A DNA stretch of 64,000 nucleotides from Cunninghamia lanceolata (Eukaryota > Streptophyta > Pinopsida > Cupressales > Cupressaceae). The stretch's first letter is position 1. Each line of letters starts with the position of its first letter. Positions 1 through 11,800 of the stretch are shown one piece after another. The DNA is taken from the NCBI GenBank assembly GCA_027924645.1, contig BSBN01000334.1:6820001-6884000 (forward strand). The letters run 5' to 3'. Below the pieces are notes generated by a model. The model was not told where the DNA came from. It ran no database searches and saw only the letters and a list, made by a program, of their open reading frames with translations. Position numbers and translations under genes: made by a program.

Positions 1-920
1 TTTTAAAAGTTTCTTATTCTATAAGCTTCTCAAATTAAATGGTAGGTCCTAGCTAATAAAGCTATGGCTTTATAAGGAAAAATTATTATATTCACTTCTC
101 ACGTGAAAGATAAAAGTGAAACCCTAAATGTGAGCAGCCATTTTTTTTTTATGAAGCAAGTTACAGGAAAATAGCGGTGGGAGTCCTCTTTCTCACACAG
201 AGATATTTTTCCAACCATGGGCAAAACAAAAACTTCAATTGCAGTTGGATTTTATGCCAGATTTTGCGGATTTGGTGCCAGATTTTGTGGATTCAGTTGC
301 AGATTTTCAGAGACCGTTGGGATTTTGTTGAGTTATTTCAAGCTACAAATAGCCACATCTGGGACACATTCAAAAAGAGTTCTTGAGGTTGAAAAGTTCT
401 TTAGAGACACATCCAAAGTTCTACAAGTTTTATCAGATCAGAGAGTTGGAGCAGTAGACTCAGATTTCTTTCTTTTTGCCTTTGCAAATTCTTCTTTTAT
501 GAATGTAACAGTCATTTTGTGCAGCAACGTTTTGCCTCTATAACTGATTATTCAAATAAAGAGATGTGTTCTGTGCATATTGGATGTCTCTGTTTCTTGC
601 TTTTGATTTCTCTATTTCTCTACCTCTGTTTAATATGTTTTAGATCTGAGTTTTAATCATACATATTTTGCTCTTTAAATCTAGTCAAATCTTTCAGAGT
701 TAAGATTGTGCAAATAATTGTTTTGAATCCGGCGGATCGCCATAGATTAGGCATTTTATTTTCTTTAAATCTTGTTTCCTTCTGACCTTTTTCTCAAACC
801 CCATTGAAGAATGGAAGAGCCAGCTTCCTTAAAATCTAGAGGTCACTCTGAGGAGCATTCCCACGTCTCAGAGTTTCTGATGTTGCTGCTGGATTACACC
901 CACAGATTTATGCATCAACA
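1..920 (+). repeat. 5' LTR (partial) of the gag-only element
   Basis: Direct repeat partner of 4724-5620, ending in CA at 920. The window starts inside it. A short reading frame at 217-543 is present in both LTR copies (4940-5266) at the same length, but it lies inside the LTR and has no recognisable domain, so I do not call it a gene. Confidence 0.88.
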
Positions 921-925
921 GTTTT

Positions 926-944
926 TGGCATGCCCGGTGGGACC
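926..944 (+). other. Primer-binding-site-like motif
   Basis: TGGCATGCCCGGTGGGACC starts six bases after the LTR end. This G/C-rich motif sits where minus-strand priming starts in plant Ty3-type elements. It is not the initiator-Met primer site used by the other elements in this window. I cannot assign the tRNA without a tRNA 3'-end comparison. Confidence 0.5.
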
Positions 945-1201
945 AGATTCAAAGACTTGAGTCTTTGTTTTCTAAGAATCTTTGCCCTATATTTTTGGTT
1001 CTGATGGAAAATCACAAAAATATCTACTCATAGGAGCATGAATCATCTATCTGGCGACTCTATTGGTGACTCTATTGAAGGTTCTTTCTCAGATCTTTGT
1101 TGCTGCAGATCATGGCAGCCCCTGGTATATATGTGCATCTGAATATAGTTAGAGATCTACCCTTTGTAGCCTGGGATTCAAGTCCCCTGGTTCTTCAATA
1201 G

Positions 1202-2950
1202 CAGGGTCAAGTTCCTGACACAATTTGGAAGGCATTGCCTTACTTTCTAGGAGATGGATCAGTTTGCCCCGTAGATCATATTCAAGATGTTGCAAATCTA
1301 TGCTCTATTCACAATATTACAACTGAGAATCATGCTCTCTTGTTGCTTGCATCATCTCTCAAAGGCAAAGCAAAAGAATGGTACAAAAGCTTGCAGCCTG
1401 GTTCAATCACTGGATGGGATCAGCTTGGTGGGCTCATCTATAATTAGTTCAGAGATAGGACAGATGTCAGCACTCTCACCCAAAACTTGATCACAATCAA
1501 GAGGCATCCTATGGAGCCCATACATGATTTCAATTCAAGATTTGATAAGGTATGGAAAAATTTTCTATAGATATCAGGCCATCTCCAGTCTTTGCATTTC
1601 TGTATTATTTAAAGGCTTTAGACCCTGAGATCTTTGTCATGATACAATCTTTGGGGAGTGAAACTCTACCTCAATCATATGATCTTGCCATTAAGGCTAA
1701 AAGTAGCCTCATATCGTCTGGTAAACTACCTCCTCTGCCCTTAGAACAGCTAATTCCTCATGCAAATAGCCTATCTTAGGTTCTTTCTTGTAACCAGATG
1801 CATACAAATTCTAGTCCACCCACCCTCCCTGCTGATTTGACAAATCATGAGGAGATGAGTGCTGTGAAAGAACTAATTAAAACCCTCTCCCATGAGATCA
1901 ATGAGTTAAAAGGTCAAAACCTATACCATGCTGATCTATGTTTAATGCCTCAAGATTCTTATGAACAGCAGTATGAATATAGCCAAGGAATGCCCAATTG
2001 TCTTGAAAATTATCCTTTACAAGCCTCCATAGCAGCAAATCAGCCCAATAAAGCCATAGACTAGGTTCTCTGCCATTTTGACATCTAAGAAGAATCAAGC
2101 AAGAAAGTGGCTCCTATGTGTCTTTCTGGTTACCAGCATCAAGCATATGTGGTAACATTTGATTTAGAAGACACTTATGAGGGGAGATTTCTAGAAGCTG
2201 AAAAGTACTTGGTTCATGGTGATGCTGCCCCTGTATTCCATTTTGAGGAGGTTACAAATGACATTATGCCAGATGAGTGTCTTTATTATTGCAATGAAGT
2301 TTCACACCTACAGGAAGAAGACACAGAGATTCATGAGCAACACTTGGAACATGATGAGGATTTGTTCTCACTTTTGCAACAAGGCTATCAGTTACTAAAT
2401 GATGCAGATCTTGCAATTGATAAAGTGCATGGTTCATTTACAATGCCTATTGCAGGTGATCATAGAGGAAGTTTTGAAATAGAAGATGATGCTAGAGCTG
2501 ATTTGTTTTCAATTCTTCAAGATGGTTATTGCCTTCTTCTTGATGAAGTTTCACCTCTCCAAGATGATGAAATTTGGAGGAAAATTTGCCATAGTGCAGA
2601 GCCACATATGATATGACAAACAAAGTTAGATTCTACACCTTTCTTCTTGCATGAAGGGATTCCTATCCGATTCAAGACTATTTTGGGCAGTGTTGTTACA
2701 TGTACGCCTCATTTTGATGCCATCTTGAATTATCACTTAGATAAAGAGTTAGCAAAAGAAGTCACCGAAGAAGTTTTGTTGGTAGAAGTTTTCAAATGCA
2801 AATAGAGGAAAGAGTTTTCCTATTTTATTTTCCCTTCCCGCCCTCCACTGAATCAAGAAAAGCATGATGATCAGCATGACTGGTGTTTTGAAGAAAAAAG
2901 AGAATCTCTTGAGTGCAGAGAAGTAAAAAGGTACAAAATATTGTTGTATT
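1202..2950 (+). pseudogene. Gag-like polyprotein remnant
   Basis: From 1202 one frame reads a retrotransposon-gag capsid pattern: a SLKGKAKEWYKSL segment near 1355-1395, then FRDRTDV and a DFNSRFDKVW segment near 1530-1555. This is the usual gag order W-Y-L / F...F. An in-frame TAG at 1445 interrupts it. A frame change near 1560 leads into a second frame, which runs to about 2950 with TAG stops at 1777 and 2062 and a TGA at 2614. The second part is acidic. It contains two copies of a short motif, DLFSLLQQGYQLL (about 2362-2400) and DLFSILQDGYCLL (about 2503-2541), suggesting an internal duplication. No zinc knuckle was found. The capsid-like part is fairly secure; the acidic tail is unidentified. 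Confidence 0.7.
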
Positions 2951-4126
2951 TCTTCATATAGTTTATCTGGTTCCTTTTCAGTTTAATGTGGATAAATTGG
3001 AGCAAAATAATCAGACATGGCAGCTATTTTTCTATTCCAGTGAATGGATATGTTCCTGTATGTTTCAGTTGTCAGTAATATGGTTTCAATGTTCAGAATA
3101 AGCTACAGCAGTAGCAATAGTTTCATTTTCAGTTAGTTTTGTTTTCAATAATTCTCAGCTGCAAGGAATTGGGGATCTGGTTAGTCTCTATGTTTCAATC
3201 ATGTCCTGAAATAAAAGATCTATGGTTCAGCTTGTCTCATCTCCCAGTCTCTGAGGTTCAGTTTTATGGTCAGTTGGTCTTAGCTGCAAAGCAGAATGGT
3301 GGTTCAGAGGTTAGTTTCAGTGCTCAGTGTTAGTTTCAGTGGTGGGATGTATTTGGGTCAGTGGTGTTTCAGTTCAACTTCATACATTTTCAGATTCAAA
3401 TGTGTTTTTAGTTTCATAAATGTTTCATTTTCAAAGAATGTGACTCTATGCCCAATGACTAAGGCATTGATTTGGATAACCAAAGATACTGGAGTTCAAA
3501 GTGAGCAGGCCCATTTTCCCAGCAAGTCGCCAAAACTGGTGACAAAATTTTGCACCATTTGAAAACTTTTTCAAATTAAAGACAGATCTGTGTCTATTTA
3601 TTTCAATTAAGTGAGATTCAGGATGAGTTTCACAATCATGGCATCATTACAAAGAGAGGCATTCATAATTGAAATGACGCTTCAATGAAGAAAATGAAGG
3701 CACAGTTTCAATGGATGCTCACCTAATAGCTCAAGCTGCAATAACCAGAGACACAGTTTGAATAAGTTGCAACTAATAGGAATGAATATGACTACTATCA
3801 AAGGCAAATTCTACAAGTCACAGCAAAGAAACTCCAGTCATAAAACTCACGTAGGCGGAAATAGGGTTACACATTCAGAGTTTCATCAGTCACAGTAACT
3901 CAAGATGCACAAGAATAAATGGTGCAGATATAGAAATAAAGAAAGTAGCGGAGAACACCAAATGTCACAACCCGTGTCAATGAGGAACAGAAAAGAATGA
4001 AGCGGAGGCTGCTAGATGTAAGTGTCCGCATCAATTTGAGAGTAGCTGGAAATCAAGCGAAGAACACCAAATGTTGCAACCCGCATGCAAGAGAGGAAAT
4101 ACTTGTCTCATTTAATAAAATGCAAA
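2951..4126 (+). other. Non-coding interior of the gag-only element, TTTCAG-rich
   Basis: No coding motif. From about 2970 to 3440 the plus strand is crowded with TTCAG/TTTCAG words. Between 3940 and 4090 a 25-base phrase around AACACCAAATGT..CAACCCG appears twice about 107 bases apart (near 3955 and 4062), with a weaker third copy near 4270. The rest has no evident structure. Confidence 0.6.
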
Positions 4127-4775
4127 TGTCACGGGATTTTATAAGAGAGAGTCCTTATTAAATCATATGGTGGGTCCCTCATGAAATAAAGTCACGGGAA
4201 TAAAAGTTAAAGCCACAAAAAATTAAATAAGCCACTTTATTTGTTTTTGAGAGAAACTCAAGCTTGAAGCAGAATGTGACATTTGGAAGCACCCGTGTTA
4301 TTGACAAAAACTCAAAATGTTACGGAAGGAGACACATGGTGTAGTCCACATAATGGAGATGTTTCATTTTATTTCATTAAATATTATGTTACGGGATTTT
4401 TATAAGGAGTGTTTCTTTTCTTATTGAAATAAAATGGTGGGCCCTTTTAAAGTTTCCTACATTCTAAGAAAAGAGTCAAGCGAAGGACACATGGCTGCAG
4501 CGAAAGGCAGAGAAGAGTTAAAAGAAATTGAAGTGGAAGAGGCCATGTGGTGGAATCCGCACACAGGAAGAATTAAATGCTTCATTTTTTATTTTACTAA
4601 TGCAGATGTTACGAGATTTTTAAGAAAGTCTTTTATTAATGAAACAATATGTGGCCCTCCCTTTAATAAGTAAAACTTATTAAATATAAGTTTCTCATTT
4701 TCTAATGTTACGGGAGAGGTAAGTTTTAAAAGTTTCTTATTTTATAAGCTTCTCAGATTAAATGGTAGGTCCCAG
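4127..4775 (+). repeat. Four degenerate copies of a TGTTACGGGA...TGGTGGGTCC unit
   Basis: Units start at 4127, 4387, 4612 and 4707. Each opens with TGT(T/C)ACGGGA or a close variant. The first three continue with an A/T-rich run into a TGGTGGGYCC-like or related phrase 35-60 bases later, and the fourth has ATGGTAGGTCC. The last unit runs into the 3' LTR. Spacing is uneven (260, 225 and 95). They may be U3 promoter repeats of the LTR, in which case the LTR starts upstream of 4724. Confidence 0.6.
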
Positions 4776-5620
4776 CTAATAAAGCTATGGCTTTATAAGG
4801 AAAAATTATTATATTCACTTCTCACGTGAAAGATAAAAGTGAAACCCTAAATGTGAGCAACCATTTTTATTTTATGAAGCAAGTTACAGGAAAATAGCGG
4901 TGGGAGTCCTCTTTCTCACACAGAGATATTTTTCCAGCCATGGGCAAAACAGAAACTTCAATTGCAGTTGGATTTTATGCCGGATTTTGCAGATTTGGTG
5001 CCGGATTTTGCGGATTCAGTTGCGGATTTTCAGAGACCGTTGGGATTTCATTGAGTTATTTCAAGCTACAAATAGCCACATCTGGGACACATTCAAAAAG
5101 AGTTCTAGAGGTTGAAAAGTTCTTCAGAGACACATCCAAAGTTCTACAAGTTTTATTAGATCAGAGAGTTGGAGCAGCAGACTCAAATTTCTTTCTTTTT
5201 GTCTTTGCAAATTCTTCTTTTATGAATGTAACAGTCATTTTGTGCAGCAACCTTTTGCCTCTATAACTAATTATTCAAATAAAGAGATGTGTTCTGTGCA
5301 TATTGGATGTCTCTGTTTCTCTGCCTCTGTTTAATATGTTTTAGATCTGAGTTTTAATCATGCATATTTTGCTCTTTAAATCCAGTCAAATCTTTCAGAG
5401 TTAACATTATGCAAATAATTGTTTCAAATCTGGTGGATCGCCATAGATTAGGCATTTTATTTTCTATAAATCTTGTTTCCTTCTGACCTTTTTCTCAAAC
5501 CCCATTGAAGAACGGAGGAGCCAGCTTCCTTAAAATCTAGAGGTCACTCTGAGGACATTCCCACGTCTCAGAGTTTCCCATGTTGCTGCTGGATTACACC
5601 CACAGATTTATGCATCAACA
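4724..5620 (+). repeat. 3' LTR of the gag-only element
   Basis: Matches 1-920 almost throughout and ends at the same CATCAACA. Because the window cuts the other copy, the true left edge may lie anywhere back to 4127. A purine-rich stretch at about 4495-4545 (AGGCAGAGAAGAG...GGAAGAGG) is a candidate polypurine tract. Confidence 0.85.
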
Positions 5621-6443
5621 GTGTGTTAGTTGTTTGAGTGGCAATTCAATAGAAATGATGTTACTCTTAAAGGTAGTTTATAACTAGAGTTGCATAGGAT
5701 AGTAAGGTAGAATAGTTATTACATTGTGATCTAAGTTAGTAAACATGATTACATCTTAGTGTAGTCATTGTATAGGTTTTGTATGATTACTATTGCTTCA
5801 TACTTTTGAGTTAAATCTTTATTGAATCTTCAGTTGATTTTGAAGCAAAAGAAAATTATTGTTTCTTGGAAGTACAGTATGTGTAACTTGTTAATAAACT
5901 ATGTGTAAAGGTTATTGGCTAAAGTGTTAAATGTAATTATTTCTAATGCATGGAAGTAAGAACTTTTTGGGTATAGATTGTAGTATTGTATTTACTTTTT
6001 TTTTATATGAATTTTATTTCACAAACCTTGACTGGTGTTAGTGTGAAGTTGTCCTTGGGACAAGCTTGTATATTTTATCAACTCATATTAAGGATGTATT
6101 GAGTTATTTTTCTTTCCATTTACCCCTTGTCGATCTTGTAATAAATTCATGGTCGTTGAAACCTAGTTTCCCTAATGGGAAAGGTGTTGTAGTAACCTGG
6201 TAAAGAACTCAGTCACCGACTCCAGAGGTCTAACTTTTTGGTCTTCAACATTGGTACTTGTGTCTTACTGTTTCATGATGTATGGTTTGAGTTTGAGGAG
6301 GGCAATGGGATTTATGTTGTTGTGGCCAAGTGAATGGCATATGTAATGGGTTGGAATTGTTTTGTAACCATTATCCTTGCATGTTGTGGTTTGGATGATT
6401 AGTTAGATATTGCTAAGGGAGTGGCTTTCATGGTGGGGTTGGT
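5621..6443 (+). other. Unassigned segment between two LTRs
   Basis: 823 bases with no coding motif. It lies between the 3' LTR of the gag-only element and the part of the next LTR that can be matched to a partner. I could not align it by eye to the corresponding upstream part of the partner LTR (12212-14088). It contains a poly-T run near 5997. Confidence 0.5.
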
Positions 6444-7438
6444 GCCTAGTGAGAGGCCGCTTGGGTAACCCCATGGAAGTTGTAAGCAAGTGGAAACTTA
6501 ATAACTTATTTAGGAGGTTTGGGGTAGTAATTCACATAACAAGATAAGTAAGATTACCTCACCCATGCCTTGAGTGCTTTCGTAGGCTAAGGGTGGGATG
6601 AGAAGGCCTAGTTAGCAAGGCTAACCTCCTCGTCTTCATGAGAGGACATGTTGGCTCTGCATGTGTCACCCTATGGGACCGGTGCTTAGAGAGGGGCTGC
6701 TAGGGTAACCATAGATGGGGACCGGATTTTGGTGAGAGATAGCCTAGGTAACCCATGCTAGGACCATGCGATGACACTCTCCTTACGCAGTTCAGTTACT
6801 TCTTTATTTTATCTTTGTTGTTACCTCTGGAGTATAGACTGGTCTTCATGATTTATCTTAGCTTGATGTTTTGAGTAGTGTCAGGTTTTTGCAGTCTTGT
6901 CATCCTATTTGTCTGCATGGAGTCAGGATCTTGTGATTGTGTTCATGGTTGTAACCTTGACCTATCAGAACCTCATTGTTATCTCCTAGCTTGGTGGGGT
7001 GGACCTCAGGGTTCCACATGATTGGGAGGCAGAGCTATCCATTGGTCTTCTTGGATGATCAGTTTGAGATCAGATTAGGAGTGTCCTAGTTCCAGTTTGC
7101 TCTTCATCTTTGAGTTGTTGTATACTTTCATTATTGGACTATTTTTAAAACCGATATAATCGGTCTTCTAACCTTGTATTGAAATTTGTAATTATTCATC
7201 CTAGATAATGTAAGATGTATTATTATTCTATTGTGTTGAGATGAAGATTCTTGTTTGGTTTTAATTTTATATGATGCGGTTATGTTCACTAGAAGTGTTA
7301 GTTGATCATTCCATTGAATGTTGTTATTAGTGCAGATATTTATAATGATTAATGCATCTCCTTGTTTCAAAAAAATAAATTCTGTATCATTGTCTCTTGT
7401 TAGTCTAGCACTCTAGGGTTGCATGGCGGGGTATCACA
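6444..7438 (+). repeat. 5' LTR, matched portion
   Basis: Aligns to 14089-15082 at nearly equal length (995 and 994 bases) and ends in GTATCACA beside the primer site. Inside are three related phrases of the type GTGCCTAGTGAGAGG...GGGTAACCC, near 6443-6470, 6679-6712 and 6730-6760. They are also present in the partner LTR near 14088, 14327 and 14375. Confidence 0.82.
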
Positions 7439-7440
7439 TT

Positions 7441-7452
7441 TTGTATCAGAGC
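7441..7452 (+). other. Primer binding site, initiator tRNA-Met type
   Basis: TTGTATCAGAGC, one mismatch from the plant initiator-Met motif TGGTATCAGAGC, two bases after the LTR end at 7438. It fixes the 5' LTR boundary and the element's plus orientation. Confidence 0.85.
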
Positions 7453-7578
7453 TAAGTTTAAACACTAGGTACTCTAGTTATAACTAGGCCCATTATGTGA
7501 CCTAGTGCTTAAACTCTATAGATTAACTATTGTTTTCCTTTCTGTGTGTAATAAATCATATTTTGGTGTTGTAGGTAG

Positions 7579-8890
7579 ATGCCTAGAGGTAGGGGGCGAG
7601 GTTGTGGCAGAGGTAGGGGTCATGGGAGAGGTGGTGGCAATACACCTCCTCCCAGTTCTCCTCATGAGAGTGGACATGAAGGCGGAGGTCAGAATATGGA
7701 GGGTTAGGGCCAGTCTGAGGGAGCCCAGTTACAATAGTTGCTTGAGGAGGCTCTTGCCTAATTAGGTCCTAGACAGGAGGTTGAGTAGCCTAGAGGGGGT
7801 CAGGAGGTAGACCAGCCAGAGCCTCAGAAGAGAGAGAGATCACCTAGGCATAGAGAGTTGATAGCTGAGCAGGAGGCCACACTAGTCAACCATATGAGAG
7901 ATCTTCTAAGGGCATGCCCTCCCATCTTTGATGGAGTTGGTAGAGGTCTTGAGGCAGAGACTTGGTTATTGGACTTAGGCAGGTGTTTCACCATGCATCC
8001 TTATGGAAGCAACACTAAAGCCAGATGTGCTATTTTGCATCTCTGAGGGTTCGCTTCAACTTGGTGGTGGTTAGGGGAGTAGAAGCTGCATTTGGACATT
8101 AGTACTGTGTCTTGGGAGTTGTTCCTAGAGAGATTTAGAGCCTATTTTCTATCTGATCATTAGAGGCAGCGTCGTACAGATGAGTTCCATGAGCTGAGGT
8201 AGATGGCCATGATAGTTGAGTAGTATGAGCATAGATTTTATGAGCTCAAGCAGTATGCAGGTATTGGTGATGATGAGTCTATGTTGGTGCAGTATTTTAT
8301 CAGGGGCCTGAATGCCTGGATTAGTGGAGGGGTTCGTGTATTCAAACCTAAGTCTATGGAGGTAGCAGTGGAGAAAGCTTGATTAGTGGAATAGAATTTG
8401 GCTATGGCACTCGGTGGACATACAGGTGTGCATATTGGCAGTGCACCTTCTTCAGGTTTTGGTTCATGTGGTGGACATACTAAGGCTTGAGGATCTCATG
8501 CACCCTCAAAGGGTGGTCGGTAGCAGCACTCTCAGACCAAAACAAAGAATTATCAGCCGCAATAAGGTAATAGATTTCAGTCTAAGAAGGACCAGTCTTA
8601 GCAGCACAATAAGCACAATCATTTTGATTAGCTAGCTCAGAGTACATAGTCTACTGCTTTCTGGGGTGACGATGGTTTTGGTAGAGGTACTGGATGTTTC
8701 TCTTGTGGCCAATAGGGCCATATTGCTAGATAGTGCCCGTAGAAGGGTACATCAGGGTTTAGACATCGATCAGCAACCTCAAAGCCAATGGTTGGTGATG
8801 CTGGAAGATCATATAGAGTCTTTGTAGTGGTAGATAACCATTAGGCAGAGCATTTGGGCACTGTGGTGGAGACTTCTGGTTTCATCTGAG
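7579..8890 (+). pseudogene. Chromovirus gag remnant with CCHC zinc knuckle
   Basis: An ATG at 7579 opens a Gly/Arg-rich start (MPRGRGRGCGRGRG), as is common at the N-terminus of these gags. One frame can be followed to about 8890. The capsid part includes CPPIFDGVGRGLEAETWL near 7915-7970 and a FYELKQYAGIGDDESMLVQ region near 8240-8295, then FIRGLN. A zinc knuckle reads C-F-S-C-G-Q-stop-G-H-I-A-R-stop-C from 8695: all three cysteines and the histidine are kept while two neighbouring codons are TAG. About 22 in-frame stops occur, 16 of them TAG. The frame shifts near a T run at 8903-8912 before the protease. Confidence 0.82.
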
Positions 8891-8899
8891 GTATTGGTT

Positions 8900-11800
8900 T
8901 TTCTATTTTTTTTATTCTGGTGCATCTGATTCGTTCATATCTCCTTCTCTTGTGGAGCATTGTGGCTTAGTGGCAACAAAGCAGGATGATAGGTGGCAGG
9001 TTGAGTTAGCTTCCAAGGCTAAGATTGTAGTTGAGTCTCTAGTTTCCAGGTGTGATTTGAGAATTAGCACTCTATCTACTTCTGTAGACCTTCGCATCCT
9101 ACCACTTGGTTCTTCTGATATAGTTTTGGGGATGGATTGGTTAGAGGCCCATCAAGTTGTGATCGATTGTCGGCATAAGTTTATTAGATGTGTGGATGAT
9201 TCTGGTGTAGAGGTGGAGGTTGGAGGAGTTTAGAGACCTATTTCCCTATGTATGATTTCTGCTATGCAGCTTAAGAGATGCACGCGTCAGGGATGTCATC
9301 TTTTTGCAGTTTCTGTTAGTGACTCGGAGATGGAGGAGAGTTGAGAGGCATCTATTAATGATCATCCTTTGTTGAGGGAGTATGCTGATATGTTTCCTTA
9401 TGAGATTTTGGGGATGCCACCTAAGCATGACATGGACTTCAGGATTGATCTTGTTCCTGGCGCAGAGCCCATCTCATGAGCTCCATACAGGATGACCACT
9501 CAGGAGCTTAAGGCGCTCTGACTGCAGTTGGAAGAGTTGTTAGCCAAGGGATTCATTTGACCTAGTGTCTCTCCTTGGGGAGCACCTATGATCTTTGTGA
9601 AGAAGAAGGATGGATCTCTGCGGCTGTGTATCAATTATCGTCAGCTCAACATGGTGATAGTGAGGAATAGATACCCCTTGTCTTAGATCGATGATTTGTT
9701 TGATCAGATTAAGGGAGCCAAGGTGTTCTCTAAAATTGACCTTAAGTCAGGATATCATCAATTACAGATATTTGAGGTATATATTCACAAAATGGCATTT
9801 CATACCCATTAAGGGCATTATGAGTTCACAGTAGTACCATTCAGGTTGACGAATGCACCTTCAATTTTCATGAGCCTGATGAATGGTGTTTTTTGCACTT
9901 ATCTCGATAGGTTTGTCCTTGTGTTTCTAGATGATATATTGATCTATTCAAGGACTATGGAGGAGCATGAAGAGCAATTGTGTCAGGTGTTGTAGTGTCT
10001 GAGAGAAAATTAGCTTTATGCTAATTTGTTGAAATGTGAGTTTTTTCAGACAGAGGTGAAGTATTTGTGTCATGTCATCTCTAGAGAGGGTATTACGGTG
10101 GATCCCTCAAAGATCCAAGCTATTATGGATTGGCCTACACCTACTAATGTTTCTGAGGTCCCTAATTTTATGGGTTTAGCAGGCTACTATCACCGTTTTG
10201 TTATGGGGTTTTCGAGGATTGCTCATCCTATTACTTCTCTTCAGAGGAAAGGGAAGAAGTTTGTTTGGTCAGAGCAGTGTCAGGTAGCCTTTCAAACCCT
10301 TAAGGAACAGTTGACCAGTGCACCTATTTTAGTAGTTCATGATCCTACCGAGGACTTTGTTGTTTGTATAGATGCTTCTTTGGAGGGTTTAAGAGCGGTA
10401 CTAATGCAGGACGGTTGCGTGATTACCTATGAGTCTTGCAAACTCAAGGATCATGAATTGAACTATCCCACTCATGATCTGGAGTTAGCTGTAGTTGTGC
10501 ATGCCTTGGTGAAATGGAGGAATTTTCTCTTAGGGCATTAGTTTGAGCTGTACAATGATCATTGTAGCTTGCAGTATATTTTCACACAGCCAAACTTGAA
10601 TGCGAGGTAGAGGCATTGGATGGAGTTCTTGTGTGAGTATGACTTTGAGGTCAAGTATATTCAGGGCAAAGAGAATGTGGTAGCAGATGCTTTTAGTCAT
10701 CGGTGACATGAGATCTCGATGGTCTCTCTCACAGTCGACTTGAGAGGTCAGATTCTTGCAGCACTTCTTACTGATAGTTGGTGCCAGGAGGTGAGATCTA
10801 AGATTTAGTCTGGTAGACCTTTAGAGGGTAGATTCTCTGGTTACTCTCTTGATTTAAATGGTCTTTTGCGACATTTAGGTCGTATCTATGTTCCTAGTTC
10901 TAAGGGTCTTTGTACCCTAATGTTGTAAGAGGCGCATCGAGCACCTTATTCTACTCATCCGCGTGTCAAGAAGATGCATGCAGATTTGTGTCAGCAGTAC
11001 TTTTGGAGTGGCATGAAGCAGGATATTACTGATTTTGTGTCAAGGTGTCTTGACTGTTAGAGGGTGAAGGCAGAACATTAGCACCCTGCAGGTCTTTTGC
11101 AGCCTCATTTGATTCTGGAGTGGAAGTGGGACATCATTTCAATTGCCTTCATTGTTGGTTTTCCGGTATCCTCTAGTCGACACAATGCTATTATGGTCAC
11201 TGTGGATAGGTTGACGAAGGTAGCTCACTTCTCTCCTATCCATTCTTCTTACAATGCTTCTACGGTGGCCAGAGTGTTCATGGAGGACATCGTCAGACTT
11301 CATGGGATTCCTCGTAGGATCATCTCTGACAGGCATCCAGTGTTCACATCCACTCTTTGGACTTCTCTGTAGCATGCCTTGGGGTACAACTAAACTTTAG
11401 TTCATCCTACCATCCTGAGATCAATGGTCAGACCGAGAGGGTTAATCAGGTTCTCGAGGATATGCTTAGGATGTATGTGATTGATCAGCAGAGCTGTTGG
11501 GAGGACTATCTGTACCTCGTGGAGTTTGCTTATAATAATGGTTATCACAGCTCTATCGGCATGTCTCCATTTTAGGCTTTGTATGGTCGTCCTTGTAGGA
11601 CCCCGTTGAGTTGGGATCATCTCGAGGATAGAATCCTTCTTGGTCCAGATATGCATAGAGATATGGAGTAGTAGGTTGAGAGGATTAGAGAGCATTTGTT
11701 GGCAACTCAAAACAGACAAAAGAAGTATGTAGATGCTCATAGGACCGATCGACAGTTTTCAGTTGGAGATCGGGTGTTCTTGCGTGTGCGACCATGGAAG

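Larger units (their letters stand above)
1..5620 (+). mobile_element. Non-autonomous LTR retrotransposon (gag-like only), left end cut by the window
   Basis: Sequence 1-920 recurs as 4724-5620 in the same orientation with high identity. The main difference is one gap of about 22 bases in a T/C-rich stretch near 590. Both copies end in the same ATGCATCAACA. A primer-site-like motif follows the first copy and a broken gag-like region follows that. I see no protease, reverse transcriptase, RNase H or integrase motif in 921-4700, so the element would need proteins from elsewhere. The upstream LTR start lies outside the window, so the total length and target duplication cannot be given. The bases after the right LTR are GTGTG. 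Confidence 0.85.

Noticed and set aside
217..543. A 108-codon gene duplicated at 4940-5266
   Set aside because: Both copies lie within LTRs at equivalent positions, so the duplication is the LTR pair. No recognised domain.
6166..6175. CTAAT near 6168 as the left target duplication of the long chromovirus (CTAAT follows its 3' LTR at 15083)
   Set aside because: It is not followed by a TG LTR start resembling TGTAATGCC, and such a 5-mer occurs by chance several times nearby.
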